A DNA stretch of 64,000 nt. Source: Faecalicatena contorta (GTDB lineage: Bacteria > Bacillota > Clostridia > Lachnospirales > Lachnospiraceae). A program made the position numbers and the translations under genes. The stretch covers positions 248,001-312,000 of the forward strand of contig NZ_JAFBIY010000002.1 of the NCBI RefSeq assembly GCF_021531975.1, read 5' to 3'. How positions within the stretch are numbered: the stretch's first letter is position 1; each line of letters starts with the position of its first letter. Shown piece by piece: positions 63,074 to 64,000 of the stretch. The notes beneath the pieces were generated by a model. It made no database searches and was not told the DNA's origin. It saw nothing but the letters and a program-made list of their open reading frames with translations.

Positions 63074-63490
63074 TTATATCGGGAGTTCGAGATAAATATC
63101 TTTTCCTTCTTTGATAGAAATAACTACTTTTCCGTTCTTTACAGTAGTTACAACACCTTGCACACTTCCGCTCACTACTGGTGCTTCTGCTTCTACTTCT
63201 GCCTCTTCTGCTTCTGCAGGCACTTCTTCAGCTGACACTTCTTTGATTCCATCTACATTATCCACTGTCAGTGGGCTAAGAGAATCACTTGTCTTTGTAA
63301 GTTTTGCTCCCAGAACCTGTTCGATTGTAAGACAGCCATCCAGATTTAAAAGTCCAGAATCTACCAATTCATCAAAAATAGCCGGATCTTCCAGATTTGC
63401 CGGCTCGATTATAATACCTGCCTCTGCTCTGCAACATAATACTGCCGGATCTTTTGCATGTGCTTTTGCGGTTTCCGCTGTAATAGACAT
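63074..63490 (-). CDS. Short protein resembling the N-terminus of proline reductase proprotein PrdA
   Basis: The 138-residue protein starts MSITAETAKAHAKDPAVLCC and continues with GIIIEPANLEDPAIFDELVD and GLLNLDGCLTIEQVLGAKL. As I recall, this arrangement is that of the N-terminal region of PrdA/PrdD-type proline reductase proproteins. A Glu/Ala-rich linker (about 90-110) then leads to a small beta-rich end (GSVQGVVTTVKNGKVVISIK). Full PrdA is several hundred residues long, so this would be a stand-alone N-terminal module. The ATG at 63490 is better spaced from AGGAGG than that at 63496. The function is not established and the match rests on memory. Confidence 0.6.
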   Translation of the reverse strand: MSITAETAKAHAKDPAVLCCRAEAGIIIEPANLEDPAIFDELVDSGLLNLDGCLTIEQVLGAKLTKTSDSLSPLTVDNVDGIKEVSAEEVPAEAEEAEVEAEAPVVSGSVQGVVTTVKNGKVVISIKEGKDIYLELPI

Positions 63491-63586
63491 ATACATTACC
63501 TCCTCTTTTTTACGCTACTTTTAGTATATCGACAAGTTGTTCAAAATTCCAATCGATTTTCAGCGTAAACTTATAGGTAATATCTA

Positions 63587-64000
63587 TTAAAATCCCAGAT
63601 CATCATTCACAAGAATAACTTTAATTCTATTTGGTGCTTTTGAGTATCTGGTTATCATTATCTGGCAACAGATCGTATCCGGGTTCTTACAATCGAAACA
63701 TGCTCCCGTCTTGCAGCAAGGAGTATCCAGATCAAATCTCTGTGCATTGATTGGCGCCGCCTCGTTTCTCGCACGTGACAAAGCATCATCTACACTCTTT
63801 ACCACCTTATTCATCCCTACGATCATCAATACATTTCTTGGTCCATAGGCAATTGCTGACACACGATTCGCATGTCCGTCAATATTTACGATCACGCCAT
63901 CCTGCGTGATTGCATTCGCACTTGCCAGGAAATAATCGCAATCATATGCTGCCAGCTCCATCTTCCGCTTCTCTTCCGGATTCTTTGCATCCTTCCGGTT
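63587..64000 (-). CDS. LUD-domain (lactate utilisation-type) protein, 5' end beyond window
   Basis: The frame is open from the window edge to the stop at 63587, giving the last 137 residues or so. The segments CDYFLASANAITQDGVIVNIDG and RVSAIAYGPRNVLMIVGMNKV are typical of LUD (DUF162) proteins, and the cysteine-rich tail DTPCCKTGACFDCKNPDTIC is common in the stand-alone clostridial form. An internal ATG exists at 63961, but 13 codons upstream remain open and fit the family. Its exact role is unknown; LUD proteins are linked to lactate oxidation and redox metabolism. Confidence 0.85.
   Translation of the reverse strand, partial: NRKDAKNPEEKRKMELAAYDCDYFLASANAITQDGVIVNIDGHANRVSAIAYGPRNVLMIVGMNKVVKSVDDALSRARNEAAPINAQRFDLDTPCCKTGACFDCKNPDTICCQIMITRYSKAPNRIKVILVNDDLGF

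Overview
The window is chromosomal DNA of a low-to-moderate-GC anaerobic Firmicute, most likely a gut member of the Lachnospiraceae. I infer this from AGGAGG-type ribosome binding sites before almost every gene, the str operon (rpsL-rpsG-fusA-tuf), the gdpP-rplI-dnaB and rpsF-ssb-rpsR clusters, a class B sortase, a two-cluster ferredoxin, many sugar uptake operons and a GH112 galacto-N-biose/lacto-N-biose phosphorylase typical of mucin or milk-glycan users. The genus cannot be fixed from sequence alone. I see no rRNA, tRNA, CRISPR array, prophage or insertion sequence.

Layout. 1-7401 (minus strand): one operon with a PRD-type regulator, class II ketose-bisphosphate aldolase, fructose-family PTS IIA, IIB and IIC, its own HPr and Enzyme I, and a cupin protein cut by the window edge. 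7600-15641 (minus): a ribose-type ABC transporter followed by a TIM-barrel isomerase, a SIS protein, a fused DhaK-DhaL kinase and a Gfo/Idh/MocA oxidoreductase, read from a clear promoter at 15613-15641. 15681-20829 (minus): two RpiB-type isomerases, a YesN/YesM-like two-component system and a degenerate double ABC protein. 20891-22923 (minus): a phosphotransacetylase with an EutN-like microcompartment-vertex N-terminus, and a DeoC with a candidate encapsulation helix and an Fe-S tail interrupted by TGA. 23310-28892: CstA, an unknown protein, a HAD phosphatase, UraA and a PfkB kinase. 28976-31761: a MATE exporter and a CDF exporter under a NiCo riboswitch. 31774-36485: the str operon. 36560-39641: an HD protein, a 174-bp structured palindrome, an orphan sugar-binding lipoprotein, ferredoxin and a coiled-coil protein. 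39624-43494: dnaB, rplI, gdpP. 43622-54817: a complete-looking lacto-N-biose/galacto-N-biose system (ABC importer, GH112 phosphorylase, NahK-like kinase, nucleotidyltransferase, GalE, AraC regulator). 54867-58442: rpsR, ssb, rpsF, DUF951, sortase B, and a cysteine desulfidase-family protein. 58585-64000: a cysteine-rich trio ending in a DnaJ protein, a CaCA exchanger, a ThrE-like exporter, a PrdA-like N-terminal protein and a partial LUD-domain protein.

How the genes fit together. The left 23 kb reads as a sugar-phosphate region. The ABC operon plus RpiB enzymes matches the gene set known for tetritol/tetrulose catabolism (DAK-family kinase, TIM-barrel isomerase, RpiB isomerase), although the substrate is not proven. 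Next to it lies what looks like the eroded remains of a bacterial microcompartment locus of the DeoC/RpiB/phosphotransacetylase kind: one shell-protein N-terminus fused in frame to pta, and DeoC with a putative targeting helix, but no complete shell gene. The most unusual single observation is the in-frame TGA in deoC at the exact place of the first cysteine of a CxxCxxCxxxCP motif.

Several non-coding elements are notable: the NiCo riboswitch with an overlapping terminator, a 39-bp perfect inverted repeat that fills the gap between two convergent genes, G-rich repeats in a second convergent gap, related hairpin elements in two ribosomal-protein operon gaps, and stem-loops between substrate-binding protein genes and the next transporter gene.
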